From: Strigamia acuminata
Taxonomy: Eukaryota > Arthropoda > Chilopoda > Geophilomorpha > Linotaeniidae
Length of the DNA stretch: 60,000 nt
Assembly (NCBI GenBank): GCA_949358305.1
Contig: OX442314.1
Coordinates: forward strand, 6,763,087-6,823,086
Direction: 5' to 3'
Shown: piece after piece, positions 17,225-48,944 of the stretch
Numbering within the stretch: the stretch's first letter is position 1
Layout of the letters: each line of letters begins with the position of its first letter
Program-made: the position numbers and the translations under genes
Notes under the pieces: generated by a model
The model's input: the letters and a program-made list of their open reading frames with translations, nothing else
Told to the model about the DNA's origin: nothing
The model's database searches: none

Positions 17225-19677
17225 TAGACTTTTATCTGAGCTACAAAAGTTAGTAGAAGAAGGAGAAGAAAGTGCATCAAGCAGCAGTGAGGAAGAGAGC
17301 ACATCAAGCAGCAGTGATAATAGAAAAAGCAAAACGAATAGCAGTGAGGAAACCACATCAGGCAGTAGTAGCGATTACGACCACAAGATGGCGCCACAAA
17401 CGACAACAGAGGAGGAATTCCAGCACTCACCCACAACAACTTTGCTATGTGGGCGTGCAGATTGGAGGACAGATTAAGAGGCAAAAAATTATGGAAAAGT
17501 GTAATATTGGAGGGCGAACCACCTAAAAGCCAGGTGAAAGGAGATGATGCTGACAAGAAGTGGAATGAATATGATGACAAAAATGCCAAAGCCAAGATGA
17601 TAATGATTGACAATATGTGTGAATCCAAGCAAATGATCAACATGCATGAGCGCAGTGCAAAAACATTGTGGCAACAAATAGAAACAGACATGCAGAGCAC
17701 CGCTGAGAGAACCAAACTAGAGGCACACCATGAAGTCACACACATAACAATGCAGAAAAATGAAACCATTGATGAGTATTGCAACAGAGCGCAGGGACTC
17801 AGACAGTGCTTTTTGCAAGCTGGGGGAAAGATGGAGGAAACCGAATTGATTTTCCACATCAAAAATGGATTAAGAAGGTAATTTCAAAATGCAAAGGAAG
17901 CATTAAATTTCCAAACTGGCATAAAAATGGCCGATTTGAGAAGCTGACTAAAGCTGTGCAAAGGAGAAAAACAAAATAACGAAAAAAAAACCACAGAGAA
18001 CATACAAAAAGCCAGAGAGAACAGAAATATAATTTGCTATAATTGCTCAGGCAGGGGCCATTACAAAAGAGATTGTCGCAGCAAGCAAAAATGTTATAAT
18101 TGCGGACGCCCAGGGCATTTGATAGCAGACTGCAAAGATGAGCAAAAACCGGAAAGTGACAGCAACAGAGGTCGTGGCAGAGGAAAAGGAAACTTTGGAA
18201 ACCGAGGAAGAGGAAGAAGGCAGAAACAAAACGTGATGACAGCTGTTGAGAAGCCAAACAAGCATATTTGTGAAGAAATAGCTGAAACAATATGGAAAAC
18301 TGAATTTAAGAGAAACAAAGATGACGACCTGATCCCACATGAAACTTTAGTTGCAACAGGGCGAAAAATTAAGATATGCAACTGTATGGAAAATGATAAA
18401 GAATTGAAAGTAGAAAGATCTATGATGGTTGCATTTGCAGCAAAACACGGAAAACTCGTACGATTACACAACGTAAAAACAGCGTATTTGAACGCAAAAT
18501 TTAAGGAAAAAATATGGATGTAACAACCCGATGTATTCAAGGAAAAAGGGAGAGAAGATGAAGTTTGCTATTTGATACGAAGCGTATATGGACTAAAACA
18601 AAGTGGACGGACTTAGAATGAGCTGATTGACCAAATATTGAAATCAATGAGACTAAAGCAATCCAAGGATGATGATTGATGAATGCTTGTATTATATATT
18701 CATTGAAGTAGATTATATGATAATTGGATTACACGTGGATGACATGTTATCAGTGGCTAGCAACATAACATTTGAAAACAAGATTTTGGAAAAACTAAGA
18801 AAAGCAGTAAATCTAGTTACCCTAGGAGACGCAAAGACTGTTTTAGGAATGCAACTAGAACAAACAGAAGGAAAAAAATTTTGTGCATCAGAAAGCTTAC
18901 GTACAGAAATTACTGGAAATGTACAGCCTAGACAAATGCAACGGCGCAAAGTCACCGGGAGAACCAAACCAAAACATTGACAAATGCCAAGAAAGCAAAA
19001 AAACGGATAGGAAAATGCATCAAGAACTGTTAGGAAGATTACTATACTTGGCAACACACACCAGATCAGACCTAAGTTTCACGTTTGGAAATTTATCGCG
19101 TTACAACCAAGAACCGAGAGAGATACATCTGGAAGGATTAAAAAGAGTTCTACGTTATCTCAAATGAACTGAAAATTATGGCATCACGTACGGAAGCGAA
19201 AGGAAAACATTAGAAGTATTTACTGATGCTAGCTGGGATAGAACGTTGGACAGCAAATCATTTTCAGGATTATTAGTTTTATATGGTAAAGATTTAATAC
19301 ATTGGAAATCAAAGAAGCAGAAATTCGTAGCACAATCAACGAACGAAAGCGAATTGGAAGCATTTCATGAAGGCATCAAAGAACTGATCTGCCACAGAGA
19401 TTTAATTGAGGATTTGAATAAAGAAGATTTGCAGAGAAAAGGAAAAATTTATTGTGACAGTTTGAATGTGATAACACTAATGACTAAAGGGACGCACAAG
19501 ATGCAAACAAAATTTTTAAATAGAAGAGTTAATTTGGCTAAAGACCTGATTACAAGTCAAGAAGTGGAAGTCGAACATATTCCAGGAAAAGAGCAATTAG
19601 CGGATTTCTTAACCAAGAATTTATCCGGAGTGAAGATCAAAGAAGTTATGAACATTTTAATGAACAGTAGTGTTTGA
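17225..19677 (+). pseudogene. Copia gag-pol remnant without protease and integrase
   Basis: An acidic Ser-rich leader is followed after a frame change by a copia-type Gag domain (17447-17880; AMWACRLEDRL, TLWQQIE, DEYCNRAQ). Two CCHC knuckles lie at about 18036-18140 ([14 protein letters not shown] and [14 protein letters not shown]). Directly after them come reverse transcriptase pieces ([10 protein letters not shown] near 18475, VYGLKQ near 18590, HVDD near 18735) and an RNase H-like end with KFVAQSTNESE and VEHIPGKEQLADFLTK (to 19677). The protease and the whole integrase are missing between about 18245 and 18260. Several in-frame stops (such as TAA at 18522) and frameshifts make it non-functional. 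Confidence 0.85.
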
Positions 19678-19720
19678 ATTATTGAAAGTGTTGTTTTAAG
19701 TGTTTGAATAATTATAATAA

Positions 19721-19733
19721 CAAGAGGGGGATT
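19721..19733 (+). other. Copia polypurine tract
   Basis: CAAGAGGGGGATT immediately precedes the copia 3' LTR. Confidence 0.7.
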
Positions 19734-19967
19734 TGTTAGAGAGTTTTGTTACAATAATTAATGTGTTAGAGATTAAGTTGATTTGTGGAACAAGTTTGTT
19801 ATTATTAATGTTGAGTTGAATTGCATTGTGGGATTGTTAGAACTTGATGATTGTTGGTGAAAATCAGTGCAAGCGCTTGTGTGTAATTTGGAACCATTTG
19901 GACAATATACCAGTTTGTTTGTTTATCAAAATGCGGATGTGTGGACATTTATTTAAGAAAACTAACA
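19734..19967 (+). repeat. Copia 3' LTR
   Basis: 234 bp, TG...CA, preceded by the polypurine tract and followed by gctat, one mismatch from gctac before the 5' LTR. The right boundary rests on that duplication and on the CA end. Confidence 0.65.
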
Positions 19968-19970
19968 GCT

Positions 19971-20408
19971 ATACTCGAGTAGCCTTCAAAATGCATCTTT
20001 ACAAAGTGTACTCCCATTCGTCAACCAGTTTACTGGTGTAGTGATCCGGAAAAGTAGACCCAAACACCAGAATTGCATTACAATGTACAGACATTGTAAT
20101 CGATTGCCTAGGCAACGGCCTAAAATTCCAACTTCCAGACGATGTAAGCAATAAACACAACAAACATGAGTTTGACATTTTTTAATGTGTAAAACTTCAT
20201 TTTATTGATGGAATTATTAATTTTTATTAAATAAAATCAAAAAAACATTAATAAAACTAGTCATAACAAGCACAACAATAAGTAAAAATTAAAACTACTT
20301 CTCCTAGTAGTAGTATACAGTCTAGAGTTAGTAGTAAACTGGCTGACCTTGAAACTGACGAATGGGAGTACACTTTGTAAAGATGCATTTTGAAGGCTAC
20401 TCGAGTAT
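19971..20408. repeat. Inverted repeat flanking the copia insertion
   Basis: The sequence from ATACTCGAGTAGCC through CCCATTCGTCA (19971-20023) recurs inverted at about 20356-20408, and a shorter CCAGTTTACT match continues inward. The copia element sits at the outer edge of the left arm, suggesting it inserted into an older inverted-repeat element. Small frames in both arms are mirror images of the repeat. Confidence 0.65.
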
Positions 20409-21381
20409 TCTTGCAAATTATTTCTATCGATCTGATTAACGATTTTTTTTTCAATTTTCATTCATTTTACAACCGCTGGGGTTTGACTTTTACTATTCAA
20501 AACAGACTTACTATAGACAGACATAAATAAGACGCACTTACCTGATCGTGTTGGCTAATCGCGATGAAGTAATGTGAGCGGTGGATGTTTAAACGGTCTA
20601 AAATTGCACACTCAGCGTCCTCGTGCTCGTGGCTTTGGGCAAACAGGATGTGGGCCATGGGTCAAGGAAATGCGACACAACTCCAACTAGCACTGGCACA
20701 AAACAACAACAGATCGAAAGCTCGGAGGATTCTGTGTACAAAATGTAATTACAGTGAAAGAAAGTATTGATATCTTTTTTTGTTGTATCTTCTTTGGTGT
20801 CGATTAAAAATAAATATTTTATCATTTTTTTGAAATTAACTGCTAATGGAACAGTAATCGATTCGTATGTTGCACCATTAATTCTATAATTATTGAAACA
20901 AGTAATTGATTTTTGCTTTCTTCACCCATTCCCACCAAAAGGTCAAAATTTTTATTCGTGTCAAAACTGATTTTTGGTTTTTCTCTGTAAAAATTAAAGT
21001 GTTTTGCCACAACTAATTGCCGAATTAAACGACGTAAAATTTACTCCGTTGACCAATAAGGAATCAATGGCTCCTACCTTTGATTTTTTATATTTGTTTG
21101 GTTGATTTTTGGTTTTTTTTTTTCTTCCTGTGATTGGAGTTTACATGACAAAAAGTTCCAAGATCATCCTCTGAACGTTTAAATAATTATTAGTGGCGAA
21201 GGTCCTTGTGTTGAGTTGTTTTAAGACGAATTTCGTTATTTGATAGTTGCTGGAAATTGCAATACAACGCTCAATATTTGGCCCGTATCTCATTTAATGT
21301 CTAGATTAATCTATGAAAAGCAATTATCTTCTTACGAAGGTTTCAATTACATTTTGTTCCACCCCTGCTACACCCGTCAAC
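20409..21381. other. Non-coding stretch
   Basis: AT-rich with no supported gene. A short open frame near 20620-20700 (RPRARGFGQTGCGPW) has no splice or database support that I can give. Confidence 0.4.
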
Positions 21382-21494
21382 GAAATTGTGAAAAAGCTCA
21401 TTAAAATCTCTTTAAATTTATGAACAATAATTGATAATTGATCGCGATGAGTTCATAAATGTAAACAAGTTTTGATGAGCTTTTTCACAACTTC
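21382..21494. repeat. 113-nt hairpin, 44-nt arms
   Basis: Arms 21382-21425 and 21451-21494 are near-perfect inverted copies (core TTGTGAAAAAGCTCAT) around a 25-nt loop. The size would fit a microRNA-like precursor or a minimal fold-back element. Confidence 0.6.
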
Positions 21495-21923
21495 ATTGAA
21501 GGGCGTCGATTGGCAACGGCGCTTTGAGCCAGCTGCAATAGTGAAGGTCCGAGTCTTCGATCAATATGTGACGATCCTACCTCTTTGGTAATATTAATTA
21601 CCGAGTTGTCCAGAGTGTGGAGTCCAATCCGTACAGTTTTCTCACGTAATATTCTATGAATCCATATAGGCGGCAAGCTCAACAAGCGGCAACTGGCTGA
21701 TCTGTATGTGGCGTCTTCAACGGCGGTGTCAGAAATGTCCAGTCTCTGACGATTTGGCAAACACTGGCACATTTGTTTGCACGCATTGGCTGTCGGTGGA
21801 CATTCGGAGAACATTTCTATCATCATCAGAATCGTGCGAATAGAGACAATTAGTAGAATTAAAACAATTTTTTTTTAAGAATGTCGCACACAGCAATGGC
21901 ACATTGCATGTGAATCTCTTTTG
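21495..21923. other. Unassigned stretch with a 113-codon minus-strand frame
   Basis: A minus-strand frame (21485-21826, Cys-rich start MMIEMFSECPPTANACKQMC) is unusually long for this AT-rich DNA. It overlaps the hairpin arm, has no recognised domain, and I do not call it a gene. Confidence 0.3.
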
Positions 21924-22146
21924 ACTTAAAATGTCGATTTTTGGCTTAAAATGTCGATTTTTGGCTTAAAATGTCGATTTTTGGCTAAAAATGTCGATTT
22001 TTGGCTAAAAATGTCGATTTTTGGCTTAAAATGTCGATTTTTGGCTTAAAATGTCAATTTTTGGCTAAAAATGTCGATTTTTGGCTTAAAATGTCGATTT
22101 TTGGCTTAAAATGTCGATGTTTGGCTTAAAATGTCGATTTTTGCTT
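21924..22146 (+). repeat. Tandem array, 20-bp unit, about 11 copies
   Basis: Unit CTTAAAATGTCGATTTTTGG with a few single-base variants (CTAAAAATG, TCAATTTTT, TCGATGTTT). Confidence 0.9.
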
Positions 22147-22285
22147 CAGTATTATTGATTTGGAATAGTCGGCTCGGCCAATGGGAGAAGGCCACTTATT
22201 TGAGTTGAACAAGAGTATAGTTGTTGCATATCGTATGCGCCATTTGTACTACATAATTTGAATAATACATACCTTATCATTGTAC

Positions 22286-22322
22286 AGTGGGTTGCTATGA
22301 GATCGTCCTCTAGCAACCCACT
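22286..22322. repeat. Perfect 12-bp hairpin
   Basis: AGTGGGTTGCTA and its complement TAGCAACCCACT are separated by 13 bases. Upstream sequence (22147-22285) has no assigned feature. Confidence 0.6.
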
Positions 22323-23111
22323 CCATTCTTCTACAATAAACAATTAGTCGACTCACAAAATCAATCCGAACAGTCAAGTCCTTCTTTACTGGCCAGTAGG
22401 CCCAAACGAAGATGTTCTATGACGACCAGAACCCCACAATGGCCCGAATCCAAATCCAATAGACTCATCACTACTATGTTACGTCTATCAATAGGTTTAT
22501 TTCTACGATTTACACAATACTACAAATTGTGTATTTCAGGTGCACAACTAAGGTATTTTTCTCTTCAAGTTCTTGAGATGTGCTCTGCTGGGATCCGAGG
22601 CCATTCCCAGCAGAGGCACTTCAGAAATGAAGAGAGAAAGTGCATGTGAAAGGTTGATATTAGATACTAAAACAGTTGTGATAAAAGTAATGTTTTGAAT
22701 GAAAAATTTTACATTTTACATTTATATACAAACAAGATTAAATAAAATTAATTAATTCAGTGAAAATCACTTTTTGAATGTAACTGGTGTGTTAATGTTC
22801 TTTCAGATGTTAAATGTTAATGATACTCAACTAGTGTATTTGTGTATTTAAGAACGCGAAAAAAAAGTCTGCATTGATGTGTATTGCCATATACATTTTA
22901 TTGGAAGCAAATTTTCTAATGCAGAATGAGAACCAAGAATAATGCACAGGCACAATGTGAGGACTTTTAGCGTTACTCAGGCATAATGTGAGAACCGTAC
23001 ACAGAACACCACAATTGTGCTACTAAATCTACCACAGAATACCAAAATTGTGGTTCTAAATCTGCCACAGAACAGGAAATCTTTATGATAAAGAGAGGGG
23101 ACTCATTTTTG
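22323..23111. other. Non-coding stretch
   Basis: No gene recognised. Contains short partial duplications near 23000-23075 ('acagaacaccacaattgtg' and 'acagaataccaaaattgtg'). Confidence 0.4.
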
Positions 23112-23439
23112 TAAGGTGCGCGCCATAAGTATGGAATAATCAGTTTTTTTATAATATTTTTTTTTACGCTTCATCTAGAATCAAACCAATTTTTTAATCC
23201 ATGTATTTTATCTTTTGAATTCGTTTAAAATCAACAAGTTTATAATTTTTCTAGAAAAATAAATTTGGCAGTGATTTTACACAAAAATGGGGGTGACATA
23301 AGTATGGAATATTTCAGGTTTGATGCAAAAAAATGAATAAAATTAATGTCACCTAACATGCCTTTGTCTGATTAGTTAATCAGTGAATATGTCATCAATT
23401 TTCTGCCATTTTTAAATTGTATTACTTGCTATTTTCTTA

Positions 23440-24215
23440 TTTTGAAGCCATCCCTTATACAAAACTTGCAACCACTGTGGAAATCGCTGAAATAAAGCGA
23501 TTAAAGTCACTGGGCCTCTCCAAACAGCAAATCCATAGAAGATCAGGAAGAAATTAATCAATTATATCAAAAGCCCTAACCCAAAGATGAAAATCAAATA
23601 TGGAAGCAAGACGGGGAGGATCAAAAGTGACCATGCAGCAAGTTGACAGGAATATTTTGTGCCTGGCACTGACTCTGCTGTTGTCTGCAAATGAAATTTG
23701 CACACATGTAGATGTAATTGTATCTTTAGCAAACAATTCAAAGCAGACTAAACAATTGTGATCACCTCTGTTATAAAAAATAGCTGTACAACTGTGGTTA
23801 ACTGAAGTCCATAAATTGAAGTGCTCTGATTAGACTAATACCAAGCTGCCCTGGACCAAATCATGAAACTGGGTGCTTTTTACAGACAAAATACAGTTCA
23901 ACTTAGATGGTCTGGATGGTTAGTGTAATAAATGGCAAGATTTAAGGAGAGAAGAGAAGTTTTCTCAATGGGCAGAATCAAGTGATGGTTTGGGTGACAT
24001 TCGGGCGAAAAATACAGGCAATCATCATAATAATGAAAGGATGGAAAGATTCACAGAAGTATAAGGAAGTGTTGAACATGCATTTATTGCCATTTGGATG
24101 GAAAATTGTGGCAATAAATGGGTGTTTCAGCAAGACAATGCTCACTGCATGGTCACTTTTGGTCTTCCCTGTCTGCTTTCACATTTGGATTTCATGTTTT
24201 GGTTAGAATTTTTTA
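23440..24215 (+). pseudogene. Decayed Tc1/mariner transposase
   Basis: Pieces in shifting frames: an N-terminal helix-turn-helix-like segment (VEIAEIKRLKSLGLSKQQ, near 23480-23535), MVWVTFG near 23982, and FQQDNAHC near 24125-24150, the second catalytic Asp region of Tc1 transposases. Stops and frameshifts between them exclude function. The 3' part with the last catalytic residue is lost at the inverted copy. Confidence 0.75.
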
Positions 24216-24246
24216 TGCAATTGACTAATTTCTTTCAATTTCTTCC

Positions 24247-24362
24247 TAATCTTCTATCAATTTGTTGTTTGGCGAGCCCCAGTGCCTTTAATCGCTTTAT
24301 TTCAGCGATTTCCACAGTGGTTGCAAGTTTTGTACAAGGGATGGCTTCAAAATAAGAAAATA
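24247..24362 (-). pseudogene. Inverted copy of the transposase N-terminus
   Basis: Read on the minus strand this encodes a close variant of the same helix-turn-helix start (AIKRLKALGLAKQQIDRRLG), continuing outward into the terminal repeat. It is the inner limit of the long inverted repeat. Confidence 0.65.
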
Positions 24363-24814
24363 GCAAGTAATACAATTCAAAAATGGCAGAAAATTGATGA
24401 CATATTCACTGATTAACTAATCAGACAAAGGCATGTTATGTGATATTAATTTTATTTATTTTTTTGCATCAAACCTGAAATATTCCATACTTATGTCACC
24501 CCCATTTTTGTGTAAAATCACTGCCAAATTTATTTTTCTAGAAAAATTATATACTTGTTAATTTTAAACGAATTCAAAGGACAAAATACATGGATTAAAA
24601 AATTGGTTTGATTCTAGATGAAGCGTAAAAAAAAATATTACAAAAAAACTGATGATTCCATACTTATGGCGCGCACCTTATCTCAATTTATTTTTTGAGA
24701 TTGCAAATGTAGTTAAAATAATAATATCGCATTTGCCCTCACAATTCATGCTGGTTGCTTGCAATTGGCTGCCAGATAGGTTTTTTTTAATGAATTATTA
24801 CTTTTGATTGCAGA

Positions 24815-25490
24815 TGATACTTCAAATTGGCCCAAATGTTCTCAATTGGATTGAGATCTGCTACTTTCGCCGGCCAATGGAGCAATTCCGCATGCAAGTT
24901 CGCCGCCAGCCACTGCCTGGTGATTTTGACTGTGTAATCCGGCGCCCTGTCATGCTGAAAAGCCTATGGTTCATCACTGAACCGGCGATGGCAGCTTGGC
25001 AGGAAAGTCATCTCCAGGACCTCCACATACAATGCAGCTGTCAGGTGGCCTGTCAGATGACAAATTTGTCCAAGACCACGTTGTGACATCCAGCCTCAGA
25101 CATTCACGCTAAAGCGTCCACTGTGTTCCTGTAATAAAAGTGTATTTTTTAATAAATTTTTAAGTTAATTTGAAGTATTTTTATACAACAGATCTTACTT
25201 TTGTTGGAATGAAAGCCGGATCAAACCTGTCTCCGACTGAACAGTGCACATGGACCTGACCATTGCCACCAACACCCATTAGAGAAGACCACATTCTGCC
25301 AGTCCCGCTGCAGGTTGACTTCAGCAAATTGAGCCCTTGCTGCACAGTGCACATCTGAAATAATATCCTTTTGTGCAGCTATGCAGCTGTTCAACCCGCC
25401 TTCGCATAACCTCCTGTGCACAGTCCATGAGGACTCCGGATGAATTGAATAAAACTCAATCAAAAGGCACTTTAAAAACTCAGTCATTAG
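24815..25490 (-). pseudogene. Second, unrelated Tc1-like transposase remnant
   Basis: On the minus strand in several frames: HRRLCEGGLNS and WQNVVFSNG (near 25430-25280, the region before the first catalytic Asp), ALYVEVLEMTFLPS (near 25025), FQHDRAPDYTVK (near 24940) and DLNPIENIWANLK (near 24820-24860, catalytic-Glu block). The order matches Tc1 transposases, but frameshifts and stops separate the blocks. It begins 140 bp from the previous element and differs from it in sequence and orientation. Confidence 0.75.
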
Positions 25491-27588
25491 ATAACATATT
25501 AAATTATGAGAAAACACTTAAAATTGTAAAAATCATGAGCGAAGACCCGAAACCAGTCAAATCGTTTTGTAAACCAATACAAATGTCCATTTGAGCATTA
25601 CCCTATATAACAAAACAGAAAAGGAATGTGAATTCTAGTAAATTTAAGTGAGTACATTTCTGTGCACACATAAACAGTGATATGGCAGGCAACCCTGACC
25701 ACTGTTGAATGGGTGGTGCCCTGATAAGCCTGGCATTATATGCGTCCACACACAAAAAATATGACAATTTCTTTATATATACATGGATATTTGTGGGTAA
25801 TCATGCCATGCTAATAGTTAAAATCGGAGCTGAGGTGCGGAAAGAAGTGAATATCTGAAATACCTGCAGTTAACACTTTGGAATAAATTTTTTTGGATGG
25901 AAGCCTTTTTACACATAAAATAAGCTATTTTGTTCCCTTCACATGGATTATCCTTAGTATTTTCTTCGTATGGTCTATGTTATTAAATGAAAGTTAGTTA
26001 GTATAACCATAATTTCATTTCTTCAATTTGTTACCTTAAATACTTGAAGGTCTAACTTGTTCAACCCTCCATAGTGTAAATTCAATGGTGCCATGATGTT
26101 GACTTCATCTGTTGGATGTAATTACATCTAATTGTAGTGTTATAAGAACAAAGTTTGTGACGTGTGATTGTTTGGAAATAATATTCCCAAATCCAGGATA
26201 ATTTTCAATTTAGCTGTTGAATTTCCGGGTATTAAATTTTTTTTAAAAGACATGCTTGGCCACCCAAGGATGTCTAGTGTCACGGTCAGTGTCCAGTACG
26301 AATTCGATACTGGCACAATCAAAAGTCGCATATCGGCCACCGTTGGCGAGATATAAGCGAAAATCTGATTTTTCCAGTTTTTATTTCAATTGTAAATAAC
26401 TGGCAACACGTTTATATTTTTAAAAAAAAATTCTTTATTCACCGTAATCAATTTGAATAAGTGACAATCAAAAGAGAAATTTGTTGGCAAATACATTAAT
26501 CTTATTTATAAAAAGCAATAGCCCAAAATAACACTTGTAAGTAAAGTTCTCCATCAGTTATTGTTAATCAAATTTGACAAATTAACATAATTCTTTTAAC
26601 AGGCTGGAAGACTTAGAAATTAACTAATTTGTATAACCAAAAATAAACAAAAGAAATATTTCCTTATTTTTTTCTCATCTTTCTTACTTTTATACAAAAA
26701 AATTATCCAACATAAAATAGACAAATAAATTCACAACCTCCTTCAATTGAATGCAAACATATCTTACTTATTATTATGCATATATTTAAGTAGTGCATTC
26801 ACTGATTGTCTCACAATTTCACAATCTTTTAAAATAAAATTAAGATAAGTAATGTATAAGAAGAAAAATATCTATTGCATTTTTCTACATCTAAAAGCAG
26901 ATCCAGAAATTCCATTTAAAAAAAAATATTAAATTTTAAGAAAGAAAAATTCAAAAATTGTGATAAAATAAACAAAAAAATTTTTTTTTATCCTTTTAAA
27001 TTTGTGATGATGAAGATGTAACAAGAATTTGATATATAAAATTTGTGATGAGATGAATCAGTATTCCAACAGGAAGAAATTAATTCTTTTCCTTTCTTTC
27101 TTTCATTCTCAGTAACAATTGACCAAACTGTACAAGATTGTAGTAAAAATAGTTGAATTAATTGCTCGTTGTAAGGAAGAAGAATAAGAAGACTAAATTT
27201 AATATGGAATCAAAGATTATTCCTAACCGTGCAAATTATTGGATGGAATGTGCAACCGGTGTGTGCCATTTGAATAAAACTTGAGAAATACACCAAATTC
27301 TCCAAATTAAACTTTAAGTTTACATGCCACATGTAAATACCGCATTTGAATTGTAACCGCCCTCGAATAGTAGCCGCGGCCATTATTTGCAGAAATACTG
27401 TATGTGCAGAAAATATCTTCTGGGTGCCCATTGATATCCAAATGACATCCACATTCATCAAGTGAGCATTCAGTAGACACCCAATGAATGAAGTGCAGAT
27501 TAGGTCATAAATGGGCATCCACAAAATGTCATAAATTGAACATCCGAACACAGTCTCACGATGGCAAGCAGTGAAAAGTGTGACTGCT
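25491..27588. other. Non-coding stretch
   Basis: AT-rich. No gene that I can support. A 62-codon plus-strand frame at 26168-26356 (VEFPGIKFFLKDMLGHPRMS) reads like protein but has no start, splice or domain support. Around 27330-27560 lies GC-richer DNA of unknown, possibly transposon, origin. Confidence 0.4.
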
Positions 27589-28108
27589 TTAACACTAAAA
27601 CAACCAGAATTTCCCCCTACCTAGAACGACCAAAACCGGTCATAATAACGCATTGAGTAAATAGTATTTTAATAATTTTTAATGGCTAAATAATAAATTA
27701 ATGTGCATTTTAAGAATGACTAGATATAGTTTAATCTATATCGGGGAACCAAATCTATCCAAAATTGTATGTGTTAGAAATCAAAATTTCCGTTTTAATT
27801 GAATCAGGTTTTATAAAATCCATCAATTTTCGTTTTACTATTTTCTTCGCATGTATTACATATTTCTCAATTTAAGACAAATGAATATTACGCCAAAACG
27901 TTGTATCCACGTATTGTTCATGTTATTTCGACCGGTCATTTTGAAAGGTTTGGGTCTAATTCTCTCTATTTGTTATTATTTATTAAGAAAAATGCCACGT
28001 TTGCTGATTTATGATGTAAAGCATCATAAATCAGCTAAAGTAAAAAAACAACAACATTGTAAACCCATTGGGTCAAAATTACCAGTCTGGCGGTTCTAGT
28101 GTTATTAA
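27589..28108. mobile_element. Possible TTAA-flanked MITE
   Basis: The left end (TTAACACTAAAACAACCAG) and the complement of the right end (TTAATAACACTAGAACCGCC) share an imperfect terminal motif next to TTAA, the piggyBac target. Internal ACCGGTCAT motifs recur. The ends are not identical, so this is tentative. Confidence 0.35.
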
Positions 28109-28422
28109 GATATTTTTCCAAATTAAAAAAAAAAATCTTTTCTTGGTAATTAATTGTGTGTTTGGTTGTTTTTCCAATATAAATATTATTATTTTTTGTT
28201 AATTCTCTGCCTTTCGGAACAAAACATTGACGATTGGTTTGAAAAATAGATGTTGAAATTTTCAATTTTTCACATTTGGCACACCATAGCTGCGAATGCT
28301 CGACCATTCCAAGTTGCATAAGGCAAAACATATTTAGCGAGCGAGCGAGCAATGAGTAGAAATTGCAAAAAGGCAAAAAGATTGTAACTGCCGCCACCGA
28401 ACGAACGAAAGCCATCGATGTG

Positions 28423-48944
<20,522 letters not shown>

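Larger units (their letters stand above)
4206..19967 (+). mobile_element. Decayed Ty1/copia retrotransposon, interrupted by a gypsy element
   Basis: The 3' LTR (19734-19967) starts TGTTAGAG and ends AACA. The same start occurs at 4206 and runs to 4282, where the gypsy element interrupts it, and resumes at 17156. The two copia LTR copies differ at 2 of the first 77 positions. Between them, in the same orientation, lie remnants of copia gag, two CCHC knuckles, reverse transcriptase and RNase H. The flanking 5-mers gctac and gctat suggest a mutated 5-bp target duplication. Frameshifts, stops and a missing protease-integrase block show the element is dead. Confidence 0.85.
23114..24678 (+). mobile_element. 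Tc1/mariner element with duplicated inverted end
   Basis: 1565 bp between TA dinucleotides, with termini AGGTGCGCGCCATAAGTATG and its complement. Each end carries the direct-repeated motif ATAAGTATGGAAT twice, about 170 bp apart, the IR/DR layout known from Tc1-type transposons. The interior has a decayed transposase. Unusually, inverted similarity extends about 430 bp, including the start of the transposase coding region, so the right end seems replaced by an inverted copy of the left. Confidence 0.85.

Noticed and set aside
26168-26356. Protein-like frame VEFPGIKFFLKDMLGHP
   Set aside because: No start context, no paired splice sites, no recognised family; a frame of 62 codons is expected by chance in 60 kb.
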